From contig NZ_AP021903.1 in NCBI RefSeq assembly GCF_018326005.1, positions 5,545,001 to 5,609,000 of the forward strand: DNA of 64,000 nt. Reading direction: 5' to 3'. Positions within the stretch are counted from its first letter, which is position 1. Every line of letters begins with the position of its first letter. The notes beneath the pieces are model-generated. The model saw only the letters and a list, made by a program, of their open reading frames with translations. It ran no database searches and was not told the origin of the DNA. Shown one piece after another: positions 49,685 through 59,219 of this stretch. The position numbers and the translations under genes are program-made. The DNA is from Pseudomonas sp. Seg1 (GTDB lineage Bacteria > Pseudomonadota > Gammaproteobacteria > Pseudomonadales > Pseudomonadaceae).

Positions 49685-50208
49685 CGCCACTTCAGCAGTT
49701 GATCGCCGATGTTCCGCAAACCGGCACGGTGCGCTGGATTGGTGTGCGTCCTGAATCCCGGGGGCCGATGATCGAACTCGATGCCGTAGAAGCCCGGCTG
49801 GAGGCTGGGCTGACCGGTGATCATGCGCGCCCCGGTGTGCGCAACGCGCGGCAGGTGACGCTGATTCAGTGGGAACATCTGGCGGTGATCAGCGCATTGA
49901 TGGGGCGCCCGGCCGATCAACCGGTGAAGCCTGAAGATCTGCGGCGCAATCTCGTTATCAGCGGTATCAATCTGTTTAGTCTCAAGGGTCGGCGCTTTCG
50001 CATCGGTCAGGCAATATTCGAAACCACCGGCTGGTGTCAGCCCTGCGCACGCCTGCAAAACAACCTCGGCCCCGGCACTTTTCAAGCAGTGCGCGGGCAT
50101 GGCGGAATTACTGCGCGAGTGTTACAAAGCGGGATCATTCGCCTTGATGATGGCGTGTCCGTCGAGCCTGTTCCGGACAGCGGCTATGCTGCGTTCAACC
50201 CCGGTTGA
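49681..50208 (+). CDS. MOSC domain-containing protein
   Basis: The 175-residue protein is a single MOSC domain, a beta-barrel that binds sulfur-carrying or molybdenum cofactor species. The conserved Cys (CQPCARLQ, residues about 120-127) and RP.EDLRRN are visible. No Mo enzyme is adjacent, so the substrate is open. GTG start coupled to the DUF1780 stop. Confidence 0.88.
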   Translation: MTPLQQLIADVPQTGTVRWIGVRPESRGPMIELDAVEARLEAGLTGDHARPGVRNARQVTLIQWEHLAVISALMGRPADQPVKPEDLRRNLVISGINLFSLKGRRFRIGQAIFETTGWCQPCARLQNNLGPGTFQAVRGHGGITARVLQSGIIRLDDGVSVEPVPDSGYAAFNPG

Positions 50209-50259
50209 AAACCGCTGTAGCTTCTGCACATTCAGCAACGTCTACCTGACGAGGCCAAT

Positions 50260-50433
50260 ATGACCAGCCGCCTGAACCCCGAAGACCAAAAGCATGTCGA
50301 AGAGTACCTGCAACTGTCCCAACACCGTGTCGAGCGCCGGCCTTTCCGGCCGTGGATGCTCCTGGTGCTGGTGCTGGCAGTGACCATTGGTCTGGGCCTG
50401 TTGAGCCGGCTTATCAGTTACCTGACGCTATGA
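50260..50433 (+). CDS. DUF3094 family small membrane protein
   Basis: A 57-residue protein with an N-terminal polar part (NPEDQKHVEEYLQLSQHRVERRPFRPW) and a C-terminal transmembrane helix (MLLVLVLAVTIGLGLLSRLI). GAGGCC precedes the ATG. Family function unknown. It lies directly before ndh, which is a respiratory enzyme, and may be co-transcribed. Confidence 0.8.
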   Translation: MTSRLNPEDQKHVEEYLQLSQHRVERRPFRPWMLLVLVLAVTIGLGLLSRLISYLTL

Positions 50434-50496
50434 GCTGCCTCGCGCTCGCTCGGTTGACTGCACCGATTTCCTTTAAAAACCTTGCGAGTTATCCCC

Positions 50497-51795
50497 ATGT
50501 CCCATCGTATTGTTATTGTCGGCGGCGGCGCCGGCGGTCTGGAGTTGGCTACCCGTCTGGGTAAGACTCTGGGCAAGCGTGGCACGGCCAGTGTGATGCT
50601 GGTCGACGCGAACCTGACGCATATCTGGAAACCGCTGCTGCATGAAGTGGCCGCCGGATCGCTGAACTCTTCCGAAGACGAACTCAACTATGTTGCCCAG
50701 GCCAAATGGAACCACTTCGAGTTCCAACTGGGGCGCATGAGCGGGCTCGATCGCGCACAGAAGAAAATCCAGCTGGCCGCGACCTACGACGAAAATGGCG
50801 TTGAGCTCGTCCCAGCACGTGAAGTGCAGTACGACTCACTGGTGATCAGCGTCGGCAGCACCACCAACGATTTCGGTACTCAGGGCGCGGCGCAGCACTG
50901 TCTGTTCCTCGACACGCGCAAACAGGCCGAGCGTTTCCACCAGCAACTGCTCAACCACTATCTGCGGGCGCACGCCGGGCAGACCGATGTGGTCGAGCAG
51001 ATCAGCGTGGCCATCGTCGGCGCCGGCGCCACCGGTGTCGAACTGGCGGCAGAACTGCACAACGCCGCCCATGAACTGGCGGCTTATGGCCTGGACCGGA
51101 TCAAACCGGAAAACATGCACATCACCCTGATCGAAGCCGGGCCACGTGTGCTGCCTGCCCTGCCGGAGCGCATCAGCGGACCGGTACACAAGACCCTGGA
51201 GAAACTCGGGGTCAATGTGATGACCAATGCCTCGGTCAGCGAAGTGACGGCCGACAGCCTGATCACCGCCGACGGCAACGAGATCAAGGCCAGCCTGAAG
51301 GTCTGGGCAGCCGGTATTCGCGCACCGGGTTTCCTCAAGGACATCGACGGCCTGGAAACCAATCGCATCAACCAGCTGCAAGTGCTACCGACACTGCAAA
51401 CCACCCGCGACGAGAACATCTTCGCTTTCGGTGACTGCGCAGCCTGCCCGCAACCGGGAACCGACCGCAACGTACCGCCACGGGCGCAAGCGGCGCACCA
51501 GCAGGCTTCGTTGCTGGCCAAATCGCTGAAGCTGCGCATCGAAGGCAAGACCCTGCCGGAGTACAAGTACACCGACTACGGCTCGCTGATTTCGCTGTCG
51601 CGTTTTTCGGCTGTGGGTAACTTGATGGGCAACCTGACTGGCAGCGTGATGCTTGAGGGCTGGCTGGCGCGGATGTTTTACGTGTCGCTGTATCGCATGC
51701 ACCAGATGGCGTTGTACGGGCCGTTCCGCACGGCGATGCTGATGCTGGGCAGCAAGATTGGTCGTGGCACCGAGCCGCGCCTGAAGCTGCACTAA
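50497..51795 (+). CDS. ndh: Type II NADH dehydrogenase
   Basis: The 432-residue flavoprotein passes electrons from NADH to ubiquinone without pumping protons. Two Rossmann dinucleotide motifs are visible: GGGAGGLELA (FAD, near residue 10) and GAGATGVELAAEL (NAD, near 175). The ATG at 50497 places the GxGxxG motif where expected. Confidence 0.94.
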   Translation: MSHRIVIVGGGAGGLELATRLGKTLGKRGTASVMLVDANLTHIWKPLLHEVAAGSLNSSEDELNYVAQAKWNHFEFQLGRMSGLDRAQKKIQLAATYDENGVELVPAREVQYDSLVISVGSTTNDFGTQGAAQHCLFLDTRKQAERFHQQLLNHYLRAHAGQTDVVEQISVAIVGAGATGVELAAELHNAAHELAAYGLDRIKPENMHITLIEAGPRVLPALPERISGPVHKTLEKLGVNVMTNASVSEVTADSLITADGNEIKASLKVWAAGIRAPGFLKDIDGLETNRINQLQVLPTLQTTRDENIFAFGDCAACPQPGTDRNVPPRAQAAHQQASLLAKSLKLRIEGKTLPEYKYTDYGSLISLSRFSAVGNLMGNLTGSVMLEGWLARMFYVSLYRMHQMALYGPFRTAMLMLGSKIGRGTEPRLKLH

Positions 51796-51800
51796 AAACC

Positions 51801-51890
51801 TGTAGGAGTGAGCCTGCTCGCGATAGCGGTGTGTCAAATGACAAATATGTCCTCTGACACACCGCTATCGCGAGCAGGCTCACTCCTACA
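51801..51890. repeat. REP inverted pair
   Basis: TGTAGGAGTGAGCCTGCTCGCGATAGCGGTGTGTC and its complement, nearly perfect. Confidence 0.92.
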
Positions 51891-52075
51891 TTTGCTTCGC
51901 AATTCTGTCTCGTAGTGTATCTGCGCCCTCTATATCCCGACTTCGCTTACAAACTCCCCCGCTCCGCGACACAGACGCGATACACCGCCACCGCTTAATG
52001 GCCACACCCGAGCAACACCTGCTCAGGCGAACGTCCATAACGTGTGGTTGCGCTGTGCAGCCCAGGAGAATGTAA

Positions 52076-52483
52076 ATGTCCCGCACTTCGACTCTCGGCA
52101 AAAAATCCATTGGCCTGCTCGGCGCTGCATTGGCTGGCGGTCTGATGCTGTCCGGCTCGGTATTCGCTGCACAGCCGCTGGCTCAGGGCTACATGGTCGC
52201 TTCGGCAGAAACCTCGGTGAAAGCACCTGAAGGCAAATGTGGCGAAGGCAAATGCGGCGACGCTTCGATGGCCAAGACCGACAGTGATGGCGACGGCAAG
52301 GTCTCCCGTGCCGAATTTCTGAAAGTTGCGCCAAAGTCCGACTTCGACAAAATCGATACCAACCACGATGGCTTCATCGACGAGCAAGAGGCCTACAACA
52401 ACGTGAAGGCCAACTTTGAAGCCAATGGCAAGAAAATGCCCAAAGGTCTGTTCGAACACCTCAAAGACCAAGACGGCGCCTGA
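52076..52483 (+). CDS. Exported EF-hand protein with EGKCG repeat
   Basis: The 135-residue protein has a signal peptide (about 1-32, ending FAA), a short linker with the tandem motif EGKCGEGKCGD (52-62, its only two Cys), and two EF-hand loops (DSDGDGKVSRAE at about 69-80; DTNHDGFIDEQE at about 94-105). EF-hands bind calcium. EGKCG repeats are the modified core of HvfA-type peptides (bufferins), but no HvfB/HvfC maturation genes lie here. The combination is discussed as a finding. Confidence 0.82.
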   Translation: MSRTSTLGKKSIGLLGAALAGGLMLSGSVFAAQPLAQGYMVASAETSVKAPEGKCGEGKCGDASMAKTDSDGDGKVSRAEFLKVAPKSDFDKIDTNHDGFIDEQEAYNNVKANFEANGKKMPKGLFEHLKDQDGA

Positions 52484-52496
52484 TTGCCGGAAAAAC

Positions 52497-52532
52497 CAAG
52501 CCGCGCTCTCTTTCGGGAAGCGCGGCTTTTTT
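52497..52532 (+). terminator. Intrinsic terminator of the EF-hand gene
   Basis: Stem AAGCCGCGCT / AGCGCGGCTT followed by six T. Confidence 0.9.
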
Positions 52533-52560
52533 GTGTCTGCCTGTTCATGAATTTCAGGCA

Positions 52561-52596
52561 AAAAAAATCCCCGTATCTTTCGATACGAGGATTTTT
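52561..52596 (-). terminator. Terminator after the last tRNA-Pro
   Basis: On the minus strand the stem AAAAATCCTCGTATC / GATACGGGGATTTTT with an AAAG-type loop ends in a T run; it closes the tRNA cluster. Confidence 0.85.
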
Positions 52597-52600
52597 AATA

Positions 52601-52677
52601 TGGTCGGGGTAAGGGGATTCGAACTCCTGACATCCTGCTCCCAAAGCAGGCGCGCTACCGGACTGCGCTATACCCCG
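52601..52677 (-). tRNA. tRNA-Pro (anticodon TGG), distal copy
   Basis: The 77-nucleotide cloverleaf begins CGGGGTATAGCGCAGTCCGG and includes encoded CCA. The anticodon loop is TTTGGGA, hence TGG for proline. It is identical to the copy at 52856-52932. It lies behind an intrinsic terminator that follows tRNA-Lys. Confidence 0.97.
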
Positions 52678-52680
52678 GTA

Positions 52681-52710
52681 AAAAAAAGGCGACCTTTCAA
52701 AGATCGCCTT
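52681..52710 (-). terminator. Terminator-like hairpin between tRNA-Lys and the distal tRNA-Pro
   Basis: On the minus strand AAGGCGATCTTTGAAAGGTCGCCTT, a near-perfect palindrome, is followed by TTTTTTT. It should stop transcription inside the tRNA cluster. Confidence 0.8.
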
Positions 52711-52774
52711 CTTCGATCAGCGCTTTTGGCCTCTGATCTTAAGATTCGATCCCAGCGCAAACTGGTTTCAAAAA

Positions 52775-52850
52775 TGGTGGGTCGTGTGGGATTCGAACCT
52801 ACGACCAATTGGTTAAAAGCCAACTGCTCTACCAACTGAGCTAACGACCC
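52775..52850 (-). tRNA. tRNA-Lys (anticodon TTT)
   Basis: The 76-nucleotide tRNA begins GGGTCGTTAGCTCAGTTGG, has the anticodon loop CTTTTAA, and encodes CCA at its 3' end. Confidence 0.97.
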
Positions 52851-52855
52851 AAAAA

Positions 52856-52932
52856 TGGTCGGGGTAAGGGGATTCGAACTCCTGACATCCTGCTCCCAAA
52901 GCAGGCGCGCTACCGGACTGCGCTATACCCCG
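52856..52932 (-). tRNA. tRNA-Pro (anticodon TGG), proximal copy
   Basis: Identical to the tRNA-Pro at 52601-52677, including the encoded CCA. It is followed by tRNA-Lys after 5 bases. Confidence 0.97.
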
Positions 52933-52941
52933 GCTTGAAAT

Positions 52942-53017
52942 TGGCTCCGTGACCAGGACTCGAACCTGGGACCCAATGATTAACAGTCATTTGCTCTACC
53001 GACTGAGCTATCACGGA
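52942..53017 (-). tRNA. tRNA-Asn (anticodon GTT)
   Basis: Begins TCCGTGATAGCTCAGTCGG; anticodon loop CTGTTAA gives GTT for asparagine. CCA encoded. First tRNA of the cluster, read on the minus strand. Confidence 0.97.
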
Positions 53018-53101
53018 ACTACATATTTCAATTTACAACGGTGAAACTTACAGCTCTTAGACTTCGTTCGCATCGCTGCGTTCGTGTGTCTGAGGCGCGC
53101 T

Positions 53102-53129
53102 ATTCTACAACCTAGATCACCTCTGTCAA
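53102..53129 (-). promoter_or_regulatory. Sigma-70 promoter of the tRNA cluster
   Basis: On the minus strand TTGACA (53124-53129) and TAGAAT (53102-53107) are 16 bp apart, followed by a GC-rich discriminator (AGCGCGCC) as expected for stringently controlled stable-RNA promoters. Confidence 0.85.
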
Positions 53130-53261
53130 CCCCCTAAATTGCTTTCAAGTTAATGATTTGCAACTTATTTCAGATTTCTGCTCAGTGAGCTGAAACCCTG
53201 TGGGTGACTGACTGCGGGGCGCACTTTACAAGCCTTTTCCTTTGAGTTCAACAGCCTAACG

Positions 53262-53290
53262 AAAAAAAAGGCCCCACGATGTGGGGCCTT
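53262..53290 (-). terminator. Intrinsic terminator of clpB
   Basis: On the minus strand AAGGCCCCAC / GTGGGGCCTT is followed by eight T. Confidence 0.92.
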
Positions 53291-53313
53291 CCAATTTTCA
53301 TTGACGCTTGGGC

Positions 53314-55878
53314 TCAGTTGAAAACGATTTCGTCGTTCTCGACAGTGCCGGTCGCCGTGTCGCCTGGCATGAAGTGACCCGAAAGGATCAACTGCGCCAG
53401 CGGGTTTTCGATCCAGCGTTGAATCGCCCGTTTCAAAGGACGCGCGCCATAGACCGGGTCGTAACCGACAGCAATCAGCTTGTCCATTGCTTCCGGACTC
53501 AGCTCCAGCCTCAATTCACGCTCGGCCAGACGCGTACGCAGACGACCCAACTGGATCTCGGTAATGCCCGCGATCTGATCCCGCGCCAGTGGCTCGAAGA
53601 TCACCACCTCGTCGACCCGGTTGATGAACTCCGGACGGAAGTGCGACGTCAGCGCATCCATTACTGCAGCACGTTGCGCCTCACGATCACCGACCAGTTC
53701 CTGGATCTGCACCGAACCGAGGTTAGAGGTCATGACGATCACGGTATTGCGGAAGTCCACCGTGCGGCCATGGCTGTCAGTCAGGCGACCATCCTCAAGC
53801 ACCTGCAGGAGAATGTTGAACACATCCGGGTGCGCCTTCTCGACTTCGTCCAGCAGGATCACCGAGTAAGGCTTGCGGCGTACCGCTTCGGTCAGATAAC
53901 CACCCTCTTCGTAACCGACGTATCCCGGTGGCGCACCGATCAAGCGAGCCACGGAATGTTTCTCCATGAACTCGGACATGTCGATCCGCACCATCGCCTC
54001 TTCGGTATCAAAGAGGAATTCGGCCAGCGCCTTGCACAGCTCGGTTTTACCGACACCGGTCGGGCCGAGGAACATGAACGAGCCGCTCGGGCGATTCGGG
54101 TCGGACAACCCGGCACGCGAACGCCGCACTGCGTTGGCCACCGCCACCACGGCTTCGTCCTGACCGATCACACGTTGGTGCAACAGGCTTTCCATCTTCA
54201 TCAGCTTGTCGCGCTCGCCTTCGAGCATTTTCGACACGGGGATGCCGGTCCACTTCGAGACGACTTCAGCGATTTCTTCCTCAGTCACCTTGCTGCGCAG
54301 CAGCTGGTTTTCGCTCTTGCCGTGCTGATCGACCATTTGCAGACTGCGCTCCAGATCCGGGATCACCCCGTACTGCAACTCGGCCATGCGGTTCAGGTCG
54401 CCTTTGCGGCGTGCAGCTTCCAGTTCCTGACGCGACTGTTCGATCTTCTGCTGAATCTGCGCAGAACCCTGCACCTCGGCCTTTTCCGAGTTCCAGATTT
54501 CTTCCAGATCCGAGTACTCACGCTCGTGACGCTCGATTTCTTCCTGAAGTTTTTCCAGGCGTTTCTTCGCCGCGTCGTCGCTTTCTTTCTTCAGCGCCTG
54601 GGATTCCACCTTCAACTGAATCAGGCGACGTTCCAGACGATCGAGCACTTCCGGCTTGGAGTCGATTTCCATGCGGATGCGGCTGGCGGCCTCGTCGATC
54701 AGGTCGATGGCCTTGTCCGGCAGTTGCCGATCAGTGATGTAACGATGGCTGAGCTTCGCTGCCGCGATGATCGCGCCGTCGGTGATCGCCACCTTGTGGT
54801 GAACCTCGTAACGCTCCTTGAGGCCCCGCAGGATGGCGATGGTGTCTTCTTCGCTTGGCTCATCCACCAGAACTTTCTGGAAGCGTCGCTCGAGCGCTGC
54901 GTCCTTCTCTATATATTGGCGATACTCGTTGAGCGTGGTCGCGCCGACGCAATGCAACTCGCCGCGAGCCAGTGCAGGCTTGAGCATGTTGCCGGCGTCC
55001 ATCGAACCTTCGCCCTTACCGGCGCCGACCATGGTGTGCAGTTCGTCGATGAACAGAATGATCTGCCCTTCCTGCTTCGATAGCTCGTTGAGCAGCGATT
55101 TCAGGCGTTCTTCGAACTCACCGCGATACTTCGCACCGGCAATCAGCGCGCCCATGTCCAGCGACAGCAGACGCTTGCCTTTGAGGCCATCCGGCACTTC
55201 GCCGTTGATGATGCGCTGGGCCAGACCTTCGGCGATGGCGGTTTTACCCACACCAGGCTCACCGATCAGCACCGGGTTGTTTTTGGTGCGGCGTTGCAGA
55301 ACCTGAATGGTGCGACGAATTTCGTCGTCACGGCCGATCACCGGGTCAAGCTTGCCGTCTTCGGCACGCTTGGTCAGGTCAACGGTGTACTTGTCCAACG
55401 CCTGACGCGACTCTTCGTGGTTGGCGTCATTGACAGCTTCACCGCCGCGCAGGTTGTTGATCGCGTTTTCCAGGGCTTTCTTGCTCACGCCCTGGCCGAG
55501 CAGCAACTTGCCGAGCTTGCTGTTCTCGTCCATCGCGGCGAGCAGCACCAGTTCGCTGGAAATGAACTGGTCGCCCTTCTGCTGGGCCAGGCGATCGGCC
55601 TGATTGAGCAGGCGCGCCAGATCCTGCGACATGTTGACGTCGCCGGTCGGATTCTGGATTTTCGGTAATTGGTCGAGCTCTTTGGTCAGCTCTTTGCGCA
55701 AGCTGTTGACGTCGAAGCCCACCTGCATCAGCAGAGGTTTGATCGAACCACCCTGCTGTTCAAGCATGGCTTGCATCAAGTGCGCCGGCTCGATGGCCGG
55801 ATGATCGTGGCCAACGGCCAGGGATTGGGCGTCGGATAACGCCAACTGTAATTTGCTGGTTAAACGGTCTATACGCAT
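53314..55878 (-). CDS. clpB: ATP-dependent chaperone ClpB
   Basis: The 854-residue AAA+ disaggregase works with DnaK to rescue aggregated proteins. In order: N-terminal Clp repeats, NBD1 (Walker A GEPGVGKT near 206), the long coiled-coil M domain (about 400-530), NBD2 (Walker A GPTGVGKT near 605) and a C-terminal domain. A sigma-32-type promoter precedes the gene and a strong terminator follows it. Confidence 0.97.
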   Translation of the reverse strand: MRIDRLTSKLQLALSDAQSLAVGHDHPAIEPAHLMQAMLEQQGGSIKPLLMQVGFDVNSLRKELTKELDQLPKIQNPTGDVNMSQDLARLLNQADRLAQQKGDQFISSELVLLAAMDENSKLGKLLLGQGVSKKALENAINNLRGGEAVNDANHEESRQALDKYTVDLTKRAEDGKLDPVIGRDDEIRRTIQVLQRRTKNNPVLIGEPGVGKTAIAEGLAQRIINGEVPDGLKGKRLLSLDMGALIAGAKYRGEFEERLKSLLNELSKQEGQIILFIDELHTMVGAGKGEGSMDAGNMLKPALARGELHCVGATTLNEYRQYIEKDAALERRFQKVLVDEPSEEDTIAILRGLKERYEVHHKVAITDGAIIAAAKLSHRYITDRQLPDKAIDLIDEAASRIRMEIDSKPEVLDRLERRLIQLKVESQALKKESDDAAKKRLEKLQEEIERHEREYSDLEEIWNSEKAEVQGSAQIQQKIEQSRQELEAARRKGDLNRMAELQYGVIPDLERSLQMVDQHGKSENQLLRSKVTEEEIAEVVSKWTGIPVSKMLEGERDKLMKMESLLHQRVIGQDEAVVAVANAVRRSRAGLSDPNRPSGSFMFLGPTGVGKTELCKALAEFLFDTEEAMVRIDMSEFMEKHSVARLIGAPPGYVGYEEGGYLTEAVRRKPYSVILLDEVEKAHPDVFNILLQVLEDGRLTDSHGRTVDFRNTVIVMTSNLGSVQIQELVGDREAQRAAVMDALTSHFRPEFINRVDEVVIFEPLARDQIAGITEIQLGRLRTRLAERELRLELSPEAMDKLIAVGYDPVYGARPLKRAIQRWIENPLAQLILSGHFMPGDTATGTVENDEIVFN

Positions 55879-55950
55879 GGGTCACCTTCCTTTTGAGCAG
55901 GCCGGACCTAAGAAACCATCCTGAATAAAGAAACCTGCCAGATACCACTG

Positions 55951-55979
55951 TAGATGCGGTCGATTCTGGGAGATTCAAG
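55951..55979 (-). promoter_or_regulatory. Heat-shock (sigma-32) promoter of clpB
   Basis: On the minus strand CTTGAA-type -35 (TTCAAG on plus, 55974-55979) and CCGCATCTA -10 (55951-55959) are 14 bp apart; the consensus is CTTGAA-N(11-16)-CCCCATnTA. Confidence 0.88.
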
Positions 55980-56009
55980 CATCAGAGAGTTGATTCAGGT
56001 CAGGCAAGT

Positions 56010-56732
56010 CTAGCGGGTGAGCCAAACGAGGGAGGCAAAGCGACCGGTGCGCGACGCACGGCGGTAAGAAAAGAAGCGCGGATCGTTCACGGTGCAGAAA
56101 CCGCCGCCATAAACCGCAGTGACACCTCGCTCAGCCAGACGCAGGCGCGCCAGCAGATAGATGTCAGCCATGAACTTGCCGGCATTGCTGCTCGGGACAA
56201 AGGCATCGGCTGCTTCAGATAATTGATTGATGAAGACTTCCCGAACTTCCGGGCCAACTTCAAATGCTTGCGGACCGATGGCTGGACCGAGCCAGACCAG
56301 CACGTCTTCTGCCGGTACATCCAACGTGTCGAGCGTCGCTTCCAGCACGCCCGCCGCCAGACCACGCCAACCGGCGTGCGCAGCGGCTACGCGAGTACCC
56401 GCGCGGTCGCAGAACAACGCCGGCAGGCAATCAGCCGTCATCGCCGCACAGGCAATTCCGGGGGTGGCCGTCCAACTGGCGTCGGCGGTCGCCACCACGC
56501 CTGGATCAGCATGGGCCACGGTGATTCCGTGCACTTGCTGCAACCAGGCAGGCTTTATAGAGAAGTGCTCAGTCAGACGCCGACGGTTCTCGGCAACGTC
56601 CTGCGGGCGGTCATCAACATGATCGCCCAGATTGAGACTGTCGAACGGCGCCTCGCTGACACCCCCCTCGCGGGTGGTGACACAGGCCCTGACGCTGGCC
56701 GGCGCGGGCCAGTCCGGCGTCAGCCAGTTCAT
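56010..56732 (-). CDS. pgeF: PgeF / YfiH polyphenol oxidase family protein
   Basis: The 240-residue protein is of the YfiH family (peptidoglycan editing factor, earlier called laccase). Conserved metal-site stretches: NLGDHVDD, ADCLPALF and AHAGWRGLAAGVLE. In E. coli it corrects L-Ser misincorporated into cell-wall precursors. It overlaps rluD by 4 bp. Confidence 0.92.
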   Translation of the reverse strand: MNWLTPDWPAPASVRACVTTREGGVSEAPFDSLNLGDHVDDRPQDVAENRRRLTEHFSIKPAWLQQVHGITVAHADPGVVATADASWTATPGIACAAMTADCLPALFCDRAGTRVAAAHAGWRGLAAGVLEATLDTLDVPAEDVLVWLGPAIGPQAFEVGPEVREVFINQLSEAADAFVPSSNAGKFMADIYLLARLRLAERGVTAVYGGGFCTVNDPRFFSYRRASRTGRFASLVWLTR

Positions 56733-57691
56733 CCGACGAAAGCCTCGCGATCCTGCTTGAGCAGGGTCAACAGCCAGACGAAGTCTTCCGGCAACGGCGA
56801 TTCCCAGCTCATGCGCTGACCGCTCGTCGGGTGATCGAGTTCAAGGAATCGCGCGTGCAGAGCCTGCCGCGGGAAGTTCTTGAGGGTTTCGACCATGTTC
56901 AGGTTCGCCGCCGGCGGAATGCGGAAACGACCGCCGTACGCCGGGTCGCCCACCAACGGGAAGTTGATGTGCGCCATGTGTACGCGGATCTGGTGAGTTC
57001 GGCCGGTTTCCAGTTTCACCCGTACGTGGGTGTGGGAACGGAAACGCTCCAGCACGCGATAGTGGCTGACGGCAGGCTTGCCGCCCTCCATCACCGCCAT
57101 GCGCTGGCGCTGCTGGCCGTGACGACCGATCGGCGCGTTGATCTTGCCGCCGGCAGTCACCACGCCAATCACGATGCATTCGTAGATCCGGCTGACACTG
57201 CGGCTCTGCAACTGCGCAACCAGTTTTGTCTGCGCCTGAATGGTCTTGGCCACCACCATCAGACCGGTGGTGTCCTTGTCCAGACGATGCACGATACCGG
57301 CGCGCGGGACATTGATGATGTCCGGCACATGGTGCAGCAAGGCGTTGAGCAAGGTGCCATCGGCGTGACCGGCAGCCGGGTGCACCACCAGGCCCGCAGG
57401 CTTGTTGATTACCAGGATGTCGTCATCTTCATAGACGATGTCGAGCTCGATGTCCTGGGCGATCCACTCGCCCTGGGCTTCCTGCTCGGCAGTCAGCTCA
57501 AGGATGGCACCGCCATGCACAATGTCGCGAGGGCGGATGACCGCCCCGTCCACAGTCAGGCGACCTTCTTTGATCCAGGCGGAAAGGCGCGAGCGAGAGT
57601 GCTCAGCGAAGAGTTGGGCAGCGACTTGATCGAGGCGTTGGCCGCCCAATTCGGACGGCACCTCTGCGCGAAGTTCAATTTTATCGGACAT
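56729..57691 (-). CDS. rluD: 23S rRNA pseudouridine(1911/1915/1917) synthase
   Basis: The 320-residue enzyme modifies helix 69 of 23S rRNA. It has an N-terminal S4 RNA-binding domain and the RluA core with the catalytic Asp in HRLDKDTTGLM. The ATG at 57691 (MSDKIELRAEVPSEL) is the usual start; an in-frame ATG seven codons upstream lacks a good ribosome site. It diverges from bamD. Confidence 0.95.
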   Translation of the reverse strand: MSDKIELRAEVPSELGGQRLDQVAAQLFAEHSRSRLSAWIKEGRLTVDGAVIRPRDIVHGGAILELTAEQEAQGEWIAQDIELDIVYEDDDILVINKPAGLVVHPAAGHADGTLLNALLHHVPDIINVPRAGIVHRLDKDTTGLMVVAKTIQAQTKLVAQLQSRSVSRIYECIVIGVVTAGGKINAPIGRHGQQRQRMAVMEGGKPAVSHYRVLERFRSHTHVRVKLETGRTHQIRVHMAHINFPLVGDPAYGGRFRIPPAANLNMVETLKNFPRQALHARFLELDHPTSGQRMSWESPLPEDFVWLLTLLKQDREAFVG

Positions 57692-57796
57692 GCTCTGACT
57701 GTGCGTCGGCACAGCTTTTGGTTTCGGCTGCGCGCTTGTGGTTAAATACGGCGTCTTTTGCCCCGAGGCTTTTCAACGGGGCGCTCATCATAACAG

Positions 57797-57824
57797 GACG
57801 GCCCCGCCCAAGACAGCGGCCGTC
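57797..57824 (+). repeat. Hairpin in the bamD leader
   Basis: GACGGCC (57797-57803) pairs with GGCCGTC (57818-57824), 19 bases upstream of the bamD ATG. Could be structural or a control site. Confidence 0.5.
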
Positions 57825-57842
57825 ATAGGGACGCAAGCCGCC

Positions 57843-58859
57843 ATGCAAGTGAAACACCTGCTGCTGATCGCCATCCTCGCATTGACCGCTGCTTGCTCAT
57901 CGAAGGAAGTCGTAGACGAAAACCTCAGCGAAGCCGAGCTGTATCAGCAGGCTCAGACTGACCTGGACAACAACAGCTACACCAGCGCCACAGCCAAGCT
58001 GAAGGCTCTGGAGTCGCGTTATCCGTTCGGTCGCTACGCCGATCAGGCGCAGCTGGAACTGATCTACGCCAACTACAAGAACGCCGAGCCGGAAGCTGCA
58101 AAGTCCGCCGCCGAGCGTTTCATTCGTTTGCATCCGCAGCACCCGAACGTGGATTACGCGTACTACCTCAAAGGTCTGACTTCTTTCGACCAGGACGTCG
58201 GCCTGCTGGCGCGCTTCCTGCCGCTGGACATGACCAAGCGTGACCCGGGCGCCGCCCGCGACTCCTACAACGAGTTCGCCCAGCTGACCAGTCGTTACCC
58301 GAACAGCCGCTACGCGCCGGACGCCAAGCAGCGCATGATTTACCTGCGCAACCTGCTGGCGGCCTACGAGATCCACGTGGCCGACTACTACCTGACCCGT
58401 CAGGCTTACGTCGCCGCCGCCAACCGTGGCCGTTACGTAGTGGAAAACTTCCAGGAAACCCCATCGGTCGGCGACGGCCTGGCGGTCATGACTGAAGCCT
58501 ACCAGCGTCTGCACCTGGACGATCTGGCGGCCACCAGCCTGGAAACCCTGAAGCTCAACTACCCGAACCACCCGAGCCTGCAAGACGGCCAGTTCGTGCC
58601 ACGGGTTGCCGAGGCCGACAACCGTTCGTTCCTGAGCAAGGCGACTTTGGGTCTGATCGAGTCGCGTCCACCGCTGCCGCCGGGTGAAACCCGCGCCAAC
58701 CAGGACGTGCAGAAGCAGTTCCAGGACGCGAAAGATGCGATCCCGAACGAGCTCAAGCCTAAAGACGAGAACGGCGACGTGATCGAAGAGCCGGAGCCGG
58801 AATCGAGCAACACCGACCGCTCGTGGTTCAGCTACATGACTTTCGGCGTGTTCGACTGA
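57843..58859 (+). CDS. bamD: Outer membrane assembly lipoprotein BamD
   Basis: The 338-residue lipoprotein (signal ending LTAAC) is an essential part of the BAM complex, which folds beta-barrel proteins into the outer membrane. Five TPR-like motifs (residues about 28-240), e.g. [43 protein letters not shown]. The acidic C-terminal tail is longer than that of E. coli BamD. Older name comL. Confidence 0.95.
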   Translation: MQVKHLLLIAILALTAACSSKEVVDENLSEAELYQQAQTDLDNNSYTSATAKLKALESRYPFGRYADQAQLELIYANYKNAEPEAAKSAAERFIRLHPQHPNVDYAYYLKGLTSFDQDVGLLARFLPLDMTKRDPGAARDSYNEFAQLTSRYPNSRYAPDAKQRMIYLRNLLAAYEIHVADYYLTRQAYVAAANRGRYVVENFQETPSVGDGLAVMTEAYQRLHLDDLAATSLETLKLNYPNHPSLQDGQFVPRVAEADNRSFLSKATLGLIESRPPLPPGETRANQDVQKQFQDAKDAIPNELKPKDENGDVIEEPEPESSNTDRSWFSYMTFGVFD

Positions 58860-58876
58860 TCACACCGGATGTACGG

Positions 58877-58905
58877 AAAAGGGAGATCTGCGGATCTCCC
58901 TTTTT
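58877..58905 (+). terminator. Intrinsic terminator of bamD
   Basis: Stem AAAAGGGAGATC / GATCTCCCTTTTT with a TGCG loop and a T run. Confidence 0.9.
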
Positions 58906-58985
58906 CATTTCCGCGCTTTAATCCGCTGTGCGCTGATCAGGTCCTTGGCTAAACTGCCGGATCATCAATCGAAAAGCTGCTCATC

Positions 58986-59219
58986 ATGCTTCGTTTATTA
59001 TTCTGGATCGCCCTGATTTTTGCTGCGGTATGGCTGTGGCGCAAATTCAAGGCCCCTGCATCGTCCGCGCCCTCCCCTCGCCAGCAAGACGCTTCGCCGA
59101 TGGTGCGCTGCGCCCATTGTGGCGTACACCTGCCCCGCGACCGTGCGCTGAGCCTTCAACAACAGTGGTATTGCAGCCAGGCTCACCTCGAGCAAGGCCC
59201 GGGTGCCAGTGATCGCTGA
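58986..59219 (+). CDS. Small membrane-anchored zinc-type protein (PP0621 family)
   Basis: The 77-residue protein has one N-terminal transmembrane helix (about 2-19) and a Cys-rich tail with CAHCG and a later C, likely a half zinc-finger (CAHCGVHLPRDRALSLQQQWYC). Function unknown. It overlaps pilS and so may be part of that operon. Confidence 0.78.
   Translation: MLRLLFWIALIFAAVWLWRKFKAPASSAPSPRQQDASPMVRCAHCGVHLPRDRALSLQQQWYCSQAHLEQGPGASDR

Noticed and set aside
52393..52839. Open frames running through tRNA-Pro and tRNA-Lys
   Set aside because: They translate tRNA sequence; not credible as genes.
53308..55083. 591-codon open frame on the plus strand opposite clpB
   Set aside because: Shadow of clpB; His/Arg/Gln-rich composition typical of antisense frames.
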